Shown piece by piece: positions 4,614-12,486 of a stretch of DNA of 21,907 nt. The translations under genes were made by a program, and so were the position numbers. Source of the stretch: a virus; the IMG/VR virus record IMGVR_UViG_3300033146_004416, positions 1-21,907 of that record. One strand, 5' to 3'. The notes beneath the pieces were generated by a model. That model had not been told where the DNA came from. It was given only the letters and a program-made list of their open reading frames with translations, and made no database searches. Position 1 is the stretch's first letter. Every line of letters starts with the position of its first letter.

Positions 4614-5151
4614 ATATGCAGAGTTTATTAAAGAAAATAATAGTACTACATTTGCTAATTTATATAGTGAGTTACTACCCATATCTATTCGAGTAGCCAG
4701 ATCCCAATTAAAAAAGAAAAGTATCTATTCTTATAATAAAACCAAGATAGATGAATTAGCTCACGATATGAGCACAGAGTTTATACTCGAACAAATTAAA
4801 AACCCAGATAGAAGAGTCCGTAATATACCATCCTGGCTCCACTTTATATTCAAGAAAATAGTATACAAGAGAAGTAATATCAGACATGATAAAGAAGTAG
4901 AGTTTGATACAACCTGGATGAGTAAAACAGTAGATAATATATCTACTCTCCCTATACTTCAAGATAGTGAAACTGACTATATTAATATTATCAAAGAACA
5001 TCCACAATATAGGTGGATATTATATTATCTTTCAAAACCTTATTCATATAGGAGAACATTCACACTATTAATGAATATTGGAGTAACCAAGAAATATATA
5101 AGAGATAATAGTACTATTTTAATTAGGGTAAAAAAGGAGTTACAACATTGA
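4600..5151 (+). CDS. Sigma-factor-like (region 2) regulatory protein candidate (183 aa)
   Basis: Residues about 16-95 read like region 2 of a small sigma factor. A first helix (FANLYSELLPISIRVARSQL) leads to an acidic second helix (IDELAHDMSTEFILEQI), then the aromatic segment VRNIPSWLHFIFKKIVYKRS, comparable with the Trp-containing -10-recognition helix of ECF-type factors. A basic tail follows. Residues 136-180 (YRWILYYLSK...VTKKYIRDN...IRVKKEL) could be a shortened helix-turn-helix. Translation starts at TTG 4600, with AGGG six bases upstream, inside the end of the 51-aa gene; no in-frame ATG lies nearby. If it binds host RNA polymerase it could direct the virion genes. The call is by pattern only; an unrelated helical regulator remains possible. 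Confidence 0.45.
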   Translation: MINIRYAEFIKENNSTTFANLYSELLPISIRVARSQLKKKSIYSYNKTKIDELAHDMSTEFILEQIKNPDRRVRNIPSWLHFIFKKIVYKRSNIRHDKEVEFDTTWMSKTVDNISTLPILQDSETDYINIIKEHPQYRWILYYLSKPYSYRRTFTLLMNIGVTKKYIRDNSTILIRVKKELQH

Positions 5152-5294
5152 AACGTTTAACTATAGTAAATATAGATGATGAAAAGTATGAGATATTAAA
5201 AGAAATATTAAAATTAAGGGAGATGAATGCTTCTGATATATTCCTCCCTTATATTGACTACATAATAGAGTTATTCTTAAAAGGAGAATTATGA
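5148..5294 (+). CDS. Small ribbon-helix-helix-like protein candidate (48 aa)
   Basis: A 48-residue frame beginning with TTG at 5148, with AGGAG nine bases upstream (5135-5139 region). It overlaps the previous stop by TTGA and the next start by ATGA. The sequence KRLTIVNID suggests a beta strand; DEKYEILKEILKLREM and SDIFLPYIDYIIELFL suggest two helices, the compact strand-helix-helix plan of Arc/CopG-like regulators. There is no other domain. Four-base overlaps on both sides indicate strict translational coupling in a regulatory block. It could form a dimeric repressor or antirepressor; this is inferred from shape only. Confidence 0.5.
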   Translation: MKRLTIVNIDDEKYEILKEILKLREMNASDIFLPYIDYIIELFLKGEL

Positions 5295-5602
5295 AAGAGA
5301 AAATATTTAGAAAACTATCTAAAACAATTGGACCCATGGCAGCATCTACACTATTTAATTTAATAGAACAGTTAGGAGAAGATAATACTCCTATAGTAGA
5401 GTATAATGATGAACTGTTCTGGTTCCATCCTAAACAAAGAATTATTATTAAAAACCTAGGTGTCAGTAAACCAGTATATTATAAATTACTCAGTATCCTA
5501 GCTGATAATGGTTATATATCCAAGGTTATAGAAAAGAAAAGAATGATAGTAAAGATCCACTTTGAAAAGATAAATGAGGTACTAGTTGGATCAGAAGAGT
5601 AG
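5291..5602 (+). CDS. Winged-helix DNA-binding protein candidate (103 aa)
   Basis: The 103-aa protein begins with ATG at 5291, preceded by AAGGAG. Its order of elements fits a winged helix: a first helix (GPMAASTLFNLIEQLG), an aromatic strand (DELFWFHPKQR), the helix-turn-helix (IIIKNLGVSKPVYYKLLSILADNGYI) and a two-stranded wing (SKVIEKKRMIVKIHFEKI). This pattern resembles the N-terminal domain of phage replisome organizers and MarR/DnaD-like regulators. There is no C-terminal effector domain, so it probably acts as a transcription regulator or DNA-binding adaptor. It is coupled to the preceding small regulator and overlaps the HNH gene by 17 bases. Confidence 0.55.
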   Translation: MKEKIFRKLSKTIGPMAASTLFNLIEQLGEDNTPIVEYNDELFWFHPKQRIIIKNLGVSKPVYYKLLSILADNGYISKVIEKKRMIVKIHFEKINEVLVGSEE

Positions 5603-5900
5603 AACCAAGTTTAGACAGTCAGGCAAGTGGAAAAAGTTTAGAAAGATAATGTTAAGTAGAGTTAACAATAGATGTGAAATATGTGGTATTTATCATAAAA
5701 AAGGACTTAATGTTCACCATCATAACCCCCATGAATATGATAATTTAAATATTCAAGACTTTTCTGTACTTTGCAAGTCTTGTCATAGAGAAGTAGAAAG
5801 ACTCCTTAGTAGAACTTCTAACCGAGTAGATATAGATAAATATATATCTAACCTTAAAAGAGTATATGAGGAGAGTCTGAAGTATACTCAAAATAAATGA
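5586..5900 (+). CDS. HNH endonuclease
   Basis: The 104-aa protein has the full HNH/zinc signature: CEIC (C30, C33), the HHH triplet (44-46), an Asn in the following loop, and CKSCH (C63, C66, H67). These residues form the beta-beta-alpha-metal nuclease site. The start is TTG 5586, with GAGGT six bases upstream, inside the preceding gene. HNH proteins placed directly before the large terminase are known in many tailed phages (HK97 gp74 type) to help terminase cut concatemeric DNA, so a packaging role is more likely here than homing. It ends 43 bases before the terminase start. Confidence 0.9.
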   Translation: MDQKSRTKFRQSGKWKKFRKIMLSRVNNRCEICGIYHKKGLNVHHHNPHEYDNLNIQDFSVLCKSCHREVERLLSRTSNRVDIDKYISNLKRVYEESLKYTQNK

Positions 5901-5901
5901 G

Positions 5902-5908
5902 GTTACTA
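5902..5908 (+). promoter_or_regulatory. GTTACTA element before terminase gene
   Basis: GTTACTA lies in the 42-base gap between the HNH and terminase genes, 41 bases before the ATG. The same heptamer is found in three other gaps before virion genes (7570, 9705, 11753). A late promoter part or regulator site is inferred. Confidence 0.35.
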
Positions 5909-5942
5909 AACAATTGATAAACAAGAGAAGAAGGAGTATATT

Positions 5943-7556
5943 ATGGCTAAAAAGAAAAGTCCTGGTAGAGTAGCTAATGCTAAAAAGAACCTTCAACAAA
6001 AAGGACAACCATCTAATAGTCCTGGTAGAACTCCTGGTACTGGATACAAACAGTTTACACAGGAATTATTTGCATCCATGTTAGATAGGGATGTAACTTA
6101 TAATAAAAAGAAAGTAAAGTTTTCTGAAGCATTTATACAACAAGTAATGGAGAGTGTTAGAACTGGAGGATGGGCAGCACGCCTATTCTTTGAAAGAATG
6201 TTCTCTGAAAATATATTAGATGATATAGATAATTTATTAGACAAGAGTAGGAGAGAAGATGAAGACTTTCTTTCTTATAGAATACTCAAGATGGCACACG
6301 ACTATCAACAAAGAGTAATATTAACCAAGAAAAAAAAGATCTATAATATGGCAGGAAGACGTGCCGGTAAAACAGAGGCTAATATATTAAAAGTAGTAGA
6401 AAAGTTTATTACCATCAAGGATGCACGTATATTAATACTAGGCCTTACATTCTCTACAACAGTAGATCTATATTTTAATAGTGTAATATCTTATCTAGAT
6501 GATCTAGGATATTCTAACTTTGATGAGAAGAGCAAGAGTGATGGTACTATAGTATTAGGTAAAAAGGAAATACACTTCAAGGGTAATTCTACTGTAGATG
6601 AAAGAGAGAAAGTAAGGGGTAGTAATTGGGATCTGGTAGTAATAGATGAGGCCCAGTCACAAAAGGCTCTTCCTTATTTAATAGACTCTATAGTAGAACC
6701 TACACTACTCGATAAGAATGGACAATTAGTATTAACAGGTACAGGGCCTAGAGTAAGAGGAACATATTGGGAAGAACTATGGACGAGAGAAGATAATAAT
6801 GTACTCAAGTTAAATTGGAATATTTCTGATAACCCATTCATACCTAATTATCAAGAGATATTAGAAGAGATAAAAAAGAACAAGGGTATAGATGAAACTA
6901 ATTCTTTATTTATTAGAGAATATCTAGGACAGATAGCCTATGATGATGACGCCCTAGTATATAGAATAGAAGATGATAATATTATAGATGAAAAGGTAAT
7001 GAAAGAATGGATAGATAGTAAACCTGTAACAGATGTACACTTTTCTGCAGGTTTAGACTATGGTTTTAATGATGCAGATGCATTCGGTATTATAATGTAT
7101 GCAGACAATGATCCAACACTTTGGTTAATATATGAATATAGAAATAATAGAACAGGGATAACAGAATTAGTAGATGAGATAAAGAAAGGAATAGAATATA
7201 TTAATACAGATCCTCTCTATTCAAAATTAGAAGATCGACACTTTAATATTTTTGCTGATACAGGTGGAGCAGGAAAGAAGATAAGTTTTGAATTAGCAAC
7301 ACAACACTCTCTTCCAGTACTCGATGCTTACAAAGCTAACAAGGATCTAGGTGTAGAAATGCTACAAGAAGATGTGAGAAAGAAAACATTCAAGATAAGA
7401 AAAGATGGTATATTTGCAGATGAGGCCCTGAGAACAGTATTTGCACGTAATGAGAAAGATGAATTAACAAGAGTAGTAGATGATAATACATTCCATCCAG
7501 ATCTCCTCGATGCAGTACTTTATGCACTCAGACCTATATATATGTTTAACCAATAG
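5943..7556 (+). CDS. terL: Terminase large subunit (DNA-packaging ATPase/nuclease)
   Basis: This 537-aa enzyme pumps phage DNA into the procapsid and cuts it to length. The ATPase half shows Walker A AGRRAGKT (137-144), Walker B LVVIDEA (231-237) and the coupling motif LTGTG (264-268). The RNase-H-like nuclease half shows the acidic residues of GLDYG (D372), FADTGG (D439) and HPDLLDA (D520, D523). The first 110 residues are basic and Pro/Gly-rich (SPGRTPGTGYKQF), then helical, as in terminases that carry an N-terminal extension; no separate small-subunit gene is obvious upstream. AAGGAG lies seven bases before the ATG. The length and motif order are typical of the family. Confidence 0.95.
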   Translation: MAKKKSPGRVANAKKNLQQKGQPSNSPGRTPGTGYKQFTQELFASMLDRDVTYNKKKVKFSEAFIQQVMESVRTGGWAARLFFERMFSENILDDIDNLLDKSRREDEDFLSYRILKMAHDYQQRVILTKKKKIYNMAGRRAGKTEANILKVVEKFITIKDARILILGLTFSTTVDLYFNSVISYLDDLGYSNFDEKSKSDGTIVLGKKEIHFKGNSTVDEREKVRGSNWDLVVIDEAQSQKALPYLIDSIVEPTLLDKNGQLVLTGTGPRVRGTYWEELWTREDNNVLKLNWNISDNPFIPNYQEILEEIKKNKGIDETNSLFIREYLGQIAYDDDALVYRIEDDNIIDEKVMKEWIDSKPVTDVHFSAGLDYGFNDADAFGIIMYADNDPTLWLIYEYRNNRTGITELVDEIKKGIEYINTDPLYSKLEDRHFNIFADTGGAGKKISFELATQHSLPVLDAYKANKDLGVEMLQEDVRKKTFKIRKDGIFADEALRTVFARNEKDELTRVVDDNTFHPDLLDAVLYALRPIYMFNQ

Positions 7557-7569
7557 AACATCCCAAACT

Positions 7570-7576
7570 GTTACTA
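7570..7576 (+). promoter_or_regulatory. GTTACTA element before the 82-aa/portal genes
   Basis: GTTACTA in the 43-base gap after terminase, 30 bases before the TTG start. Its extension TTACTATAG differs at one position from TCACTATAG, the core of T7-type single-subunit RNA polymerase promoters, but the other three copies diverge after ACTA. Confidence 0.35.
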
Positions 7577-7599
7577 TAGTATAAAGGAGAATAATTAAA

Positions 7600-7848
7600 T
7601 TGTTCAAAAGAAATAAAATACCAAAAGAATTAAGAGCCAAGGCTATTGAAATATTTGAAGAAAGTATGAAGAAACAAATGGCCTATGAAGAGTTAGTAAA
7701 AGAACCCCTCAAATATAATATATTACAAGATCTTGTTAATGCTGCAGTCCCTGGTACTGTAATAGAGGTAACACTTGCTGATGGATCTAAATTGGTAATA
7801 AAGAGGAATACATCATACGATGACTATCTCGATGGAGCAAATTATTAA
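7600..7848 (+). CDS. Hypothetical protein between terminase and portal (82 aa)
   Basis: An 82-residue frame starting with TTG 7600, with AAAGGAG about ten bases upstream; the first codons (FKRNKIPKELRAKA) contain no ATG alternative. A helical, charged N-terminal half (AIEIFEESMKKQMAYEELV) is followed by a beta-rich half (GTVIEVTLADGSKLVIKR). There is no recognised motif. Genes in this position in podoviruses are often small virion or packaging accessories, but no specific role can be claimed. The portal gene starts 19 bases after its stop, so the two are probably translated from one message. Confidence 0.6.
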   Translation: MFKRNKIPKELRAKAIEIFEESMKKQMAYEELVKEPLKYNILQDLVNAAVPGTVIEVTLADGSKLVIKRNTSYDDYLDGANY

Positions 7849-7866
7849 AATAGGAGAGAAAAGTCA

Positions 7867-9696
7867 ATGACTAAAGAAAATGTAGCCAATGATATATCTT
7901 CACTCGTTAGACACTTTAATACGAGAGAAGACAAGTATAGAAGAAACTTTAATAGGTTTGTTTCTAATGGTCATAGGAGTGAAGATATTTGGGAGAAGAG
8001 AATACAACCTCTTACATATAATAGACTATTAAACCAGAAAGATGTACCAACATATAATGTTATCAGATCATCTATTAATACTATCATATCTAAATTATCA
8101 CAAACTAAAGTAAGACCATTCTTTAACCCGGTTAATGGTACGTATAAAACACAGAGAGTGTGTAGAGATGCACAAATATTCTTTGATGAATATTTTGATC
8201 AAGAAAAGATATATGCTAAAGCTGTAGAGGCTGTAAAAGATGCTGCAATATTTGAATTCGGTGCAATGTGGATAGATGATGCAACAATGGAAGTAAAGTT
8301 ATTAAAGCCTTGGGAATATTACTTTGATCCTGCAGAATTACAAGAAGGTAAATTAACTAGATGTTTTGTAAGAAAGAAACAATATCCTATATCTTATCTA
8401 AAAGAAATAATACAACCAAGAAGTAAAAAGAACCCAGAATTAGCAGATCTATTATCTAATAATAGAAATGCCTATGTTAATTATACTGTATATTATGATC
8501 TTGTCGATAAAAAGAAATACCATATTATTAATGGTAATTTTATAAAGATAGAGAGTATACAATATGAAATACCACCAGTAGTAATGATATGGTATGATCC
8601 TCCGGTAAAAGGTGGAACATCTACATCTATAGTAGATAACCTTTATGATATTCAGAGAGCTATTGACATGTTCTCTTATAAGATACACAAGAGTGCAGAA
8701 TTATCACCTTCTAACCAGATATTTGTACCAAAAGGATCTGGTATTAAAAAGAGTATTATTACTAATGATATTGGAATGATATATGAATATCAACCAATTC
8801 CTGGTGTTGCAAGACCAGTAGAAGTTTCTACTCCTGCTATAATAGATCCAACATATATTCAATTGTTAGAGATGAATATTCAGTTTGCCTATAATATGGA
8901 AGGTATATCAGAATTATCAGCACAGAGTAAGAAACCATCAGGACTTAATTCTGGTGTAGCACTCCAAACTATGGAAGATGTAGAGAGTGAAAGACATAAT
9001 GTTATACTCCAGAATTATATTCACTTTATGATGGGTATAGCAGTAAGAGTAATAGAGATCTTTGATGACAAGGAAAATATTATACCTAAAAAGATAGGTA
9101 GAAGTAATGTAAAATGGAAAGATCTCAAGAGTGAAAGAAAACAATATTCTATTCAATTCTCTGCTTCTAATATCCTAAGTAAAGATCCCAAGGTAAAGAT
9201 GGAACAGATAGAGAAATTAATGAGTATGAACCTCATACCTCCTGCTGTTGCTGCAACATTCTTGGAATTACCAGATGAACAGGCAGCATATTCTATTATG
9301 AATGCAGCCTATGATCAGGTACAAAAGATAATAGAGAGAGCTGTAAATGCCAAAGATATTAATGATGCAGAAGCATACGAGTTCTATGAAGTAGTAGATC
9401 TTAATATGTTATATAGACAGATCGTTAATACTATTATGAGACTAGATGCTAATGATGAAGATACTAATACTATCTCTAAACTTATTGTATTATTGGTCAA
9501 GGTTAAAAACCAGATAGACTCTATTGATGAGGCAGTAGAAGAACAGGCACCAGTAGAAGAAGAGGAAGAGATGCCAGTAGAAGAGGAAGAGATGCCAGTG
9601 GAAGGTGAAGAATATCAATTAGATATTCCAGAACAACAACAAATAGTCCCCGGTGGAATGCCAGCAGGTATGCCAGCAGGAGAAATAAGCACTTAG
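7867..9696 (+). CDS. Portal protein
   Basis: The 609-aa product forms the dodecameric ring through which DNA enters and leaves the capsid. Its size, its place between terminase and scaffold, and segments such as VDNLYDIQRAIDMFSYKIHKS and SGLNSGVALQTMEDVESERHN are characteristic of podovirus-type portals. The IQRAIDMFSY helix and the SGVALQ turn correspond to the wing/stem region of this class. The C-terminal 60 residues are strongly acidic, with two 21-bp-period DNA copies encoding EEEEMPV (9559-9599) and ending GGMPAGMPAG, a likely flexible tail. AGGAG precedes the ATG. I cannot assign a narrower family without a search. Confidence 0.85.
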   Translation: MTKENVANDISSLVRHFNTREDKYRRNFNRFVSNGHRSEDIWEKRIQPLTYNRLLNQKDVPTYNVIRSSINTIISKLSQTKVRPFFNPVNGTYKTQRVCRDAQIFFDEYFDQEKIYAKAVEAVKDAAIFEFGAMWIDDATMEVKLLKPWEYYFDPAELQEGKLTRCFVRKKQYPISYLKEIIQPRSKKNPELADLLSNNRNAYVNYTVYYDLVDKKKYHIINGNFIKIESIQYEIPPVVMIWYDPPVKGGTSTSIVDNLYDIQRAIDMFSYKIHKSAELSPSNQIFVPKGSGIKKSIITNDIGMIYEYQPIPGVARPVEVSTPAIIDPTYIQLLEMNIQFAYNMEGISELSAQSKKPSGLNSGVALQTMEDVESERHNVILQNYIHFMMGIAVRVIEIFDDKENIIPKKIGRSNVKWKDLKSERKQYSIQFSASNILSKDPKVKMEQIEKLMSMNLIPPAVAATFLELPDEQAAYSIMNAAYDQVQKIIERAVNAKDINDAEAYEFYEVVDLNMLYRQIVNTIMRLDANDEDTNTISKLIVLLVKVKNQIDSIDEAVEEQAPVEEEEEMPVEEEEMPVEGEEYQLDIPEQQQIVPGGMPAGMPAGEIST

Positions 9697-9704
9697 TATA
9701 AAGT

Positions 9705-9711
9705 GTTACTA
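9705..9711 (+). promoter_or_regulatory. GTTACTA element before scaffold/capsid genes
   Basis: GTTACTA followed by TATTATTAA lies in the 41-base gap after the portal gene, 33 bases before the scaffold ATG. It is the third of four copies in the gaps before virion genes. Confidence 0.35.
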
Positions 9712-9737
9712 TATTATTAACAAGGAGTGATAAATTA

Positions 9738-10307
9738 ATGTTAGATATTAACATGTTACAAGAAGATGAAAAGAACAAACTCTTGGAAGCACTTATAGAG
9801 GAAAGAAAAAGTGGTTATTCTGCTGATACCTCTGAGCTACAAGAAGGAATTGCTTACATTGCACAAAGACTTGATCTACTAGAAAAAGTAGTAATGGATG
9901 ATCTTATCGGGGGTATTGATGAATTATATCAAGGTAACCTGAGAAAGAGTGAGATAGAAAAATTAATACAAGCTCACGGTGGAGACTTGGATGGATATAA
10001 GGATAAATACAAGTCCATGTTTGAAGGAGTTACAGGTGGAGACCTTTATGGTGATCTATTAGATACTCTTCAAGATGAAGAAAGTGAATGGGATGGAGGA
10101 GAAGATAACCCTTATAGTAGGGATATCCGTATTCCAGAATTAATTCAAACTATCAAAGAAAAGTTTGGTGATATATCAGAGATACCAGGAGTAGAAGGTA
10201 TTGCAGCCAAAATAGAAGTTGGACCAGATGAGGAAGAGGAAGAAGATCCGGTAGAAAAATTAAAGAAAAGAATAATGGAAAAAAGTAAAAAAGAGAAAAA
10301 TTATTAA
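9738..10307 (+). CDS. Scaffolding protein candidate
   Basis: The 189-aa protein is acidic and mostly helical, with a long coiled-coil-like segment (about 30-75), a Gly/Asp-rich middle and a highly charged end: an EEEEED run, then the basic helix KLKKRIMEKSKKEK. A basic C-terminal helix that docks on the coat protein is known from scaffolds such as that of P22. Its position immediately before the major capsid gene is the standard scaffold position. AAGGAG lies about ten bases before the ATG. There is no serine-protease signature, so self-cleavage is not suggested. Identification rests on composition and gene order. Confidence 0.7.
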   Translation: MLDINMLQEDEKNKLLEALIEERKSGYSADTSELQEGIAYIAQRLDLLEKVVMDDLIGGIDELYQGNLRKSEIEKLIQAHGGDLDGYKDKYKSMFEGVTGGDLYGDLLDTLQDEESEWDGGEDNPYSRDIRIPELIQTIKEKFGDISEIPGVEGIAAKIEVGPDEEEEEDPVEKLKKRIMEKSKKEKNY

Positions 10308-10322
10308 AAAGGAGATAATTGA

Positions 10323-11693
10323 ATGGCAATTACAGCAGACGCAGAATTATTGACTATTTTTAAGACTTGGTATAGTGAAGATAAACTAGAGAGTCTTTTA
10401 TTCAGGAATAGTCCCGTATTAAAAAAAATACAAAAGAAAAGAATTGGAGGTAAAGAATATGCCTTCGCTAACATGTATGGTGCCGGTGGTAATGTATCCG
10501 CATCTTATACACTCGCAGTAGCTAACGCTGCATCTTCAAGCAAGAATGCAGAATACAAGGTAACACCTGGTAAAATGTTCACTACTTATAATATCACACA
10601 ACAAGAGATATTAGCCTCTAAAGGAAACAAGGCAGCTTATGAAGATGCTCAAACAGTAAAGTTCTTTGCTGCTAATGAGAATATCAGAAAAGGTTTCGCT
10701 GCATGTCTCTATGGTTATGGTCTTGGTGATGTTGGACAAATTGGAGTAGCCGCAGCTCAAGGTGATACTACATTTAAGTTTGATGCCTATTCTTCTGCTA
10801 TTAAAGTAGATGTTGGTACAAAGTTTAAAGTAAGTGCAGACCAGTATGATCCATCCGGTACTCCTCTTGCTACTACTTATACTATTACTAAAATGAATGG
10901 ACTTGAAGTAACATTTGAACCAGCAGTTGTAGAAGCAGTCGGGTTCCAAGAACATGCATTCGTCTTTTATGAGGGTGGATCAGATAGTAATGGTCCAGCA
11001 TTTCCAATTGGTCTTGCACAATGGATCCCAGATGTCGCAGATAGAGAAGGTGCAACTTGGGATGGTTATATTTCACAACCATTCTTTGGTGTTAATAGAT
11101 CTGTTAATGCAGATCGTTTAGCAGGTGGGTTTATCTTAAGAGACGTGGCAGGAAATGAAAAATATTCTTCAGCACTCGTAAGAGGAGTACAAACTGTACG
11201 TAGACAAGGTGGAGTTCCAGATATGATCATTGTTAATGATGAAGACTGGGCTACTATTGCTGCAGAACTTGATGAACAAACTATTCATTTCCAAAGTATT
11301 AATAGTGGCGGAGATAGTAAAAAGAAAAATGCTATAGCTGCTGGGTTAGCAGACATGTCTTACATGTTCTCTACTTCATTTGTTGAGAATGTATTAGATG
11401 ACCCTTATTGTCCTAAAGGAAAAGCTTATATCTTAGATAGTAAAGTATTATCTTTCATCTCACTTAGCAATGCTAAAATGATCGATGACGGTGTAGCAGG
11501 GAATACTCCCGGATCACCTGATGTAGATGTAGATGGTTCTGCCTCTACTAATTATGAGTTAATGTTAGAAGACTATCTTGATATCAGACCAGCATCTGAT
11601 ACTGATGATGGACCTGGACAGAGAGTATCTATCTCTGTTTATGGAAACTTTGTTATTACTAATACTGCACACTGTGCCCTAGTAAAGTTCTAA
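10323..11693 (+). CDS. Major capsid protein
   Basis: The 456-aa protein is the probable shell subunit with the HK97-type fold. Residues 1-145 include a helical N-arm (ADAELLTIFKTWYSED), an extended loop rich in Gly/Ala (AFANMYGAGGNVSASY) and a spine-helix-like stretch (TVKFFAANENIRKGFAA). Residues about 148-216 form a beta-rich insert (FKFDAY..GTKFKVSAD..TYTITKMNGLEVTFEP), comparable in position with insertion domains of P22-like coats. The rest (GGVPDMIIVNDEDWATIAAEL, VLSFISLSNAKM, ISVYGNFVITN) resembles the A-domain of this class. It follows the scaffold gene by 15 bases with AAGGAG, and a strong terminator comes directly after, fitting a highly expressed gene. Confidence 0.88.
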   Translation: MAITADAELLTIFKTWYSEDKLESLLFRNSPVLKKIQKKRIGGKEYAFANMYGAGGNVSASYTLAVANAASSSKNAEYKVTPGKMFTTYNITQQEILASKGNKAAYEDAQTVKFFAANENIRKGFAACLYGYGLGDVGQIGVAAAQGDTTFKFDAYSSAIKVDVGTKFKVSADQYDPSGTPLATTYTITKMNGLEVTFEPAVVEAVGFQEHAFVFYEGGSDSNGPAFPIGLAQWIPDVADREGATWDGYISQPFFGVNRSVNADRLAGGFILRDVAGNEKYSSALVRGVQTVRRQGGVPDMIIVNDEDWATIAAELDEQTIHFQSINSGGDSKKKNAIAAGLADMSYMFSTSFVENVLDDPYCPKGKAYILDSKVLSFISLSNAKMIDDGVAGNTPGSPDVDVDGSASTNYELMLEDYLDIRPASDTDDGPGQRVSISVYGNFVITNTAHCALVKF

Positions 11694-11705
11694 TTAACTA
11701 ACTAA

Positions 11706-11729
11706 CCCCTCTTAATTGAGGGGTTTTTT
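11706..11729 (+). terminator. Rho-independent terminator after capsid gene
   Basis: CCCCTC (11706-11711) and GAGGGG (11718-11723) pair around a 6-base loop, extended by AA/TT, and six T follow (11724-11729). It lies 12 bases past the capsid stop. The stem resembles those at 817-836 and 4411-4433 (CCCTCTT). Confidence 0.88.
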
Positions 11730-11730
11730 A

Positions 11731-11780
11731 GGGTATACTCGTTTTTACCCCTGTTACTAATAATTTAAGAATAATTTAAG
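11731..11780 (+). promoter_or_regulatory. Control region after capsid terminator: hairpin, GTTACTA, 11-bp direct repeat
   Basis: GGGTA (11731-11735) pairs with TACCC (11746-11750). GTTACTA is at 11753-11759. AATAATTTAAG is then repeated exactly at 11759-11769 and 11770-11780, running into the GGAG ribosome site. Since the terminator should stop most transcripts, this is the likely promoter area for the following structural genes; no clear -35/-10 pair is visible. Confidence 0.4.
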
Positions 11781-11790
11781 GAGAACAATA

Positions 11791-12198
11791 ATGACATGTG
11801 TAAATGGATACCAAAATACTGCTATAATTGCTAAAGGGAATGCAGCAGTAAAACAAGAATTAATTGATGGATCTTTCACAGAAAGTGAAACATTGACATA
11901 TAATGATCTAAGTAAATTGAGTGGATCAGTGTATACTTCACAAACACCAACATGGGTTCATAATAGTACAAATAAAACTCAAAAATGGACACCAGATCAA
12001 TATGTATTTTCTACTGGGGCTACAATTTATGGATATATATTAATTGATGCATCAAGTAATTTAATAGATGTTCATCACTTTGTAGATCCTAATGATGGAC
12101 ATACACCAATTAGTGTATCAGTTGGACCTAGTAACCCTCTTTCAATAGGAGAAATTACATTAAATGCCGGATCATCACCACCAATAGTAATAGCATAG
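11791..12198 (+). CDS. Probable virion protein of unknown role (135 aa)
   Basis: A 135-residue, Ser/Thr/Asn-rich, mostly beta protein (begins MTCVNGYQNTAIIAKGNAAV, ends ITLNAGSSPPIVIA). It has no signal peptide, membrane helix or known motif. TTAAGGAG lies nine bases before the ATG. Lying between capsid and adaptor genes and made of beta-rich, low-charge sequence, it is probably a capsid decoration or head-fibre protein. It is the first gene after the capsid terminator and could be separately expressed. The role is inferred from position and composition only. Confidence 0.6.
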   Translation: MTCVNGYQNTAIIAKGNAAVKQELIDGSFTESETLTYNDLSKLSGSVYTSQTPTWVHNSTNKTQKWTPDQYVFSTGATIYGYILIDASSNLIDVHHFVDPNDGHTPISVSVGPSNPLSIGEITLNAGSSPPIVIA

Positions 12199-12207
12199 GA
12201 GTAAATA

Positions 12208-12486
12208 ATGTATAATATACTCGTACAAAGTGATAATGGTTTAATTAAAGACTATAATAGGGACTATATATTAACTAATAATACCATTGTTGTATTATTA
12301 GATGGTGATCACATCTTAACGTACTCTGATCTTTCTTCTGCTACTTGTAATGTACACCAGATAGAAGATGAGTTAGAGTTATTTTATGGTAATAAATATA
12401 TATATGATAATGGTAATATTACAATAGTAGAAGGATGGGAAGATCCAGAACCTATTGAACCTGGTCCAATACCAGAAGGGTTATAA
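12208..12486 (+). CDS. Hypothetical small virion-region protein (92 aa)
   Basis: A 92-residue acidic protein (begins MYNILVQSDNGLIKDYNRDY) with beta-rich character (NTIVVLLDGDHILTYSD), ending in a Pro/Glu-rich tail (EDPEPIEPGPIPEGL). AGGAG lies seven bases upstream of the ATG. The stop shares its last base with the next gene's ATG (TAATG at 12484-12488), so the two are translationally coupled. No motif is recognised; a small chaperone or partner for the following 631-aa structural protein is possible but unproven. Confidence 0.55.
   Translation: MYNILVQSDNGLIKDYNRDYILTNNTIVVLLDGDHILTYSDLSSATCNVHQIEDELELFYGNKYIYDNGNITIVEGWEDPEPIEPGPIPEGL

Noticed and set aside
9521-9778. Leucine-rich leftward frame of 85 codons
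   Set aside because: It arises from the antisense of the Glu-rich repeats at the portal C-terminus and crosses into the scaffold gene.
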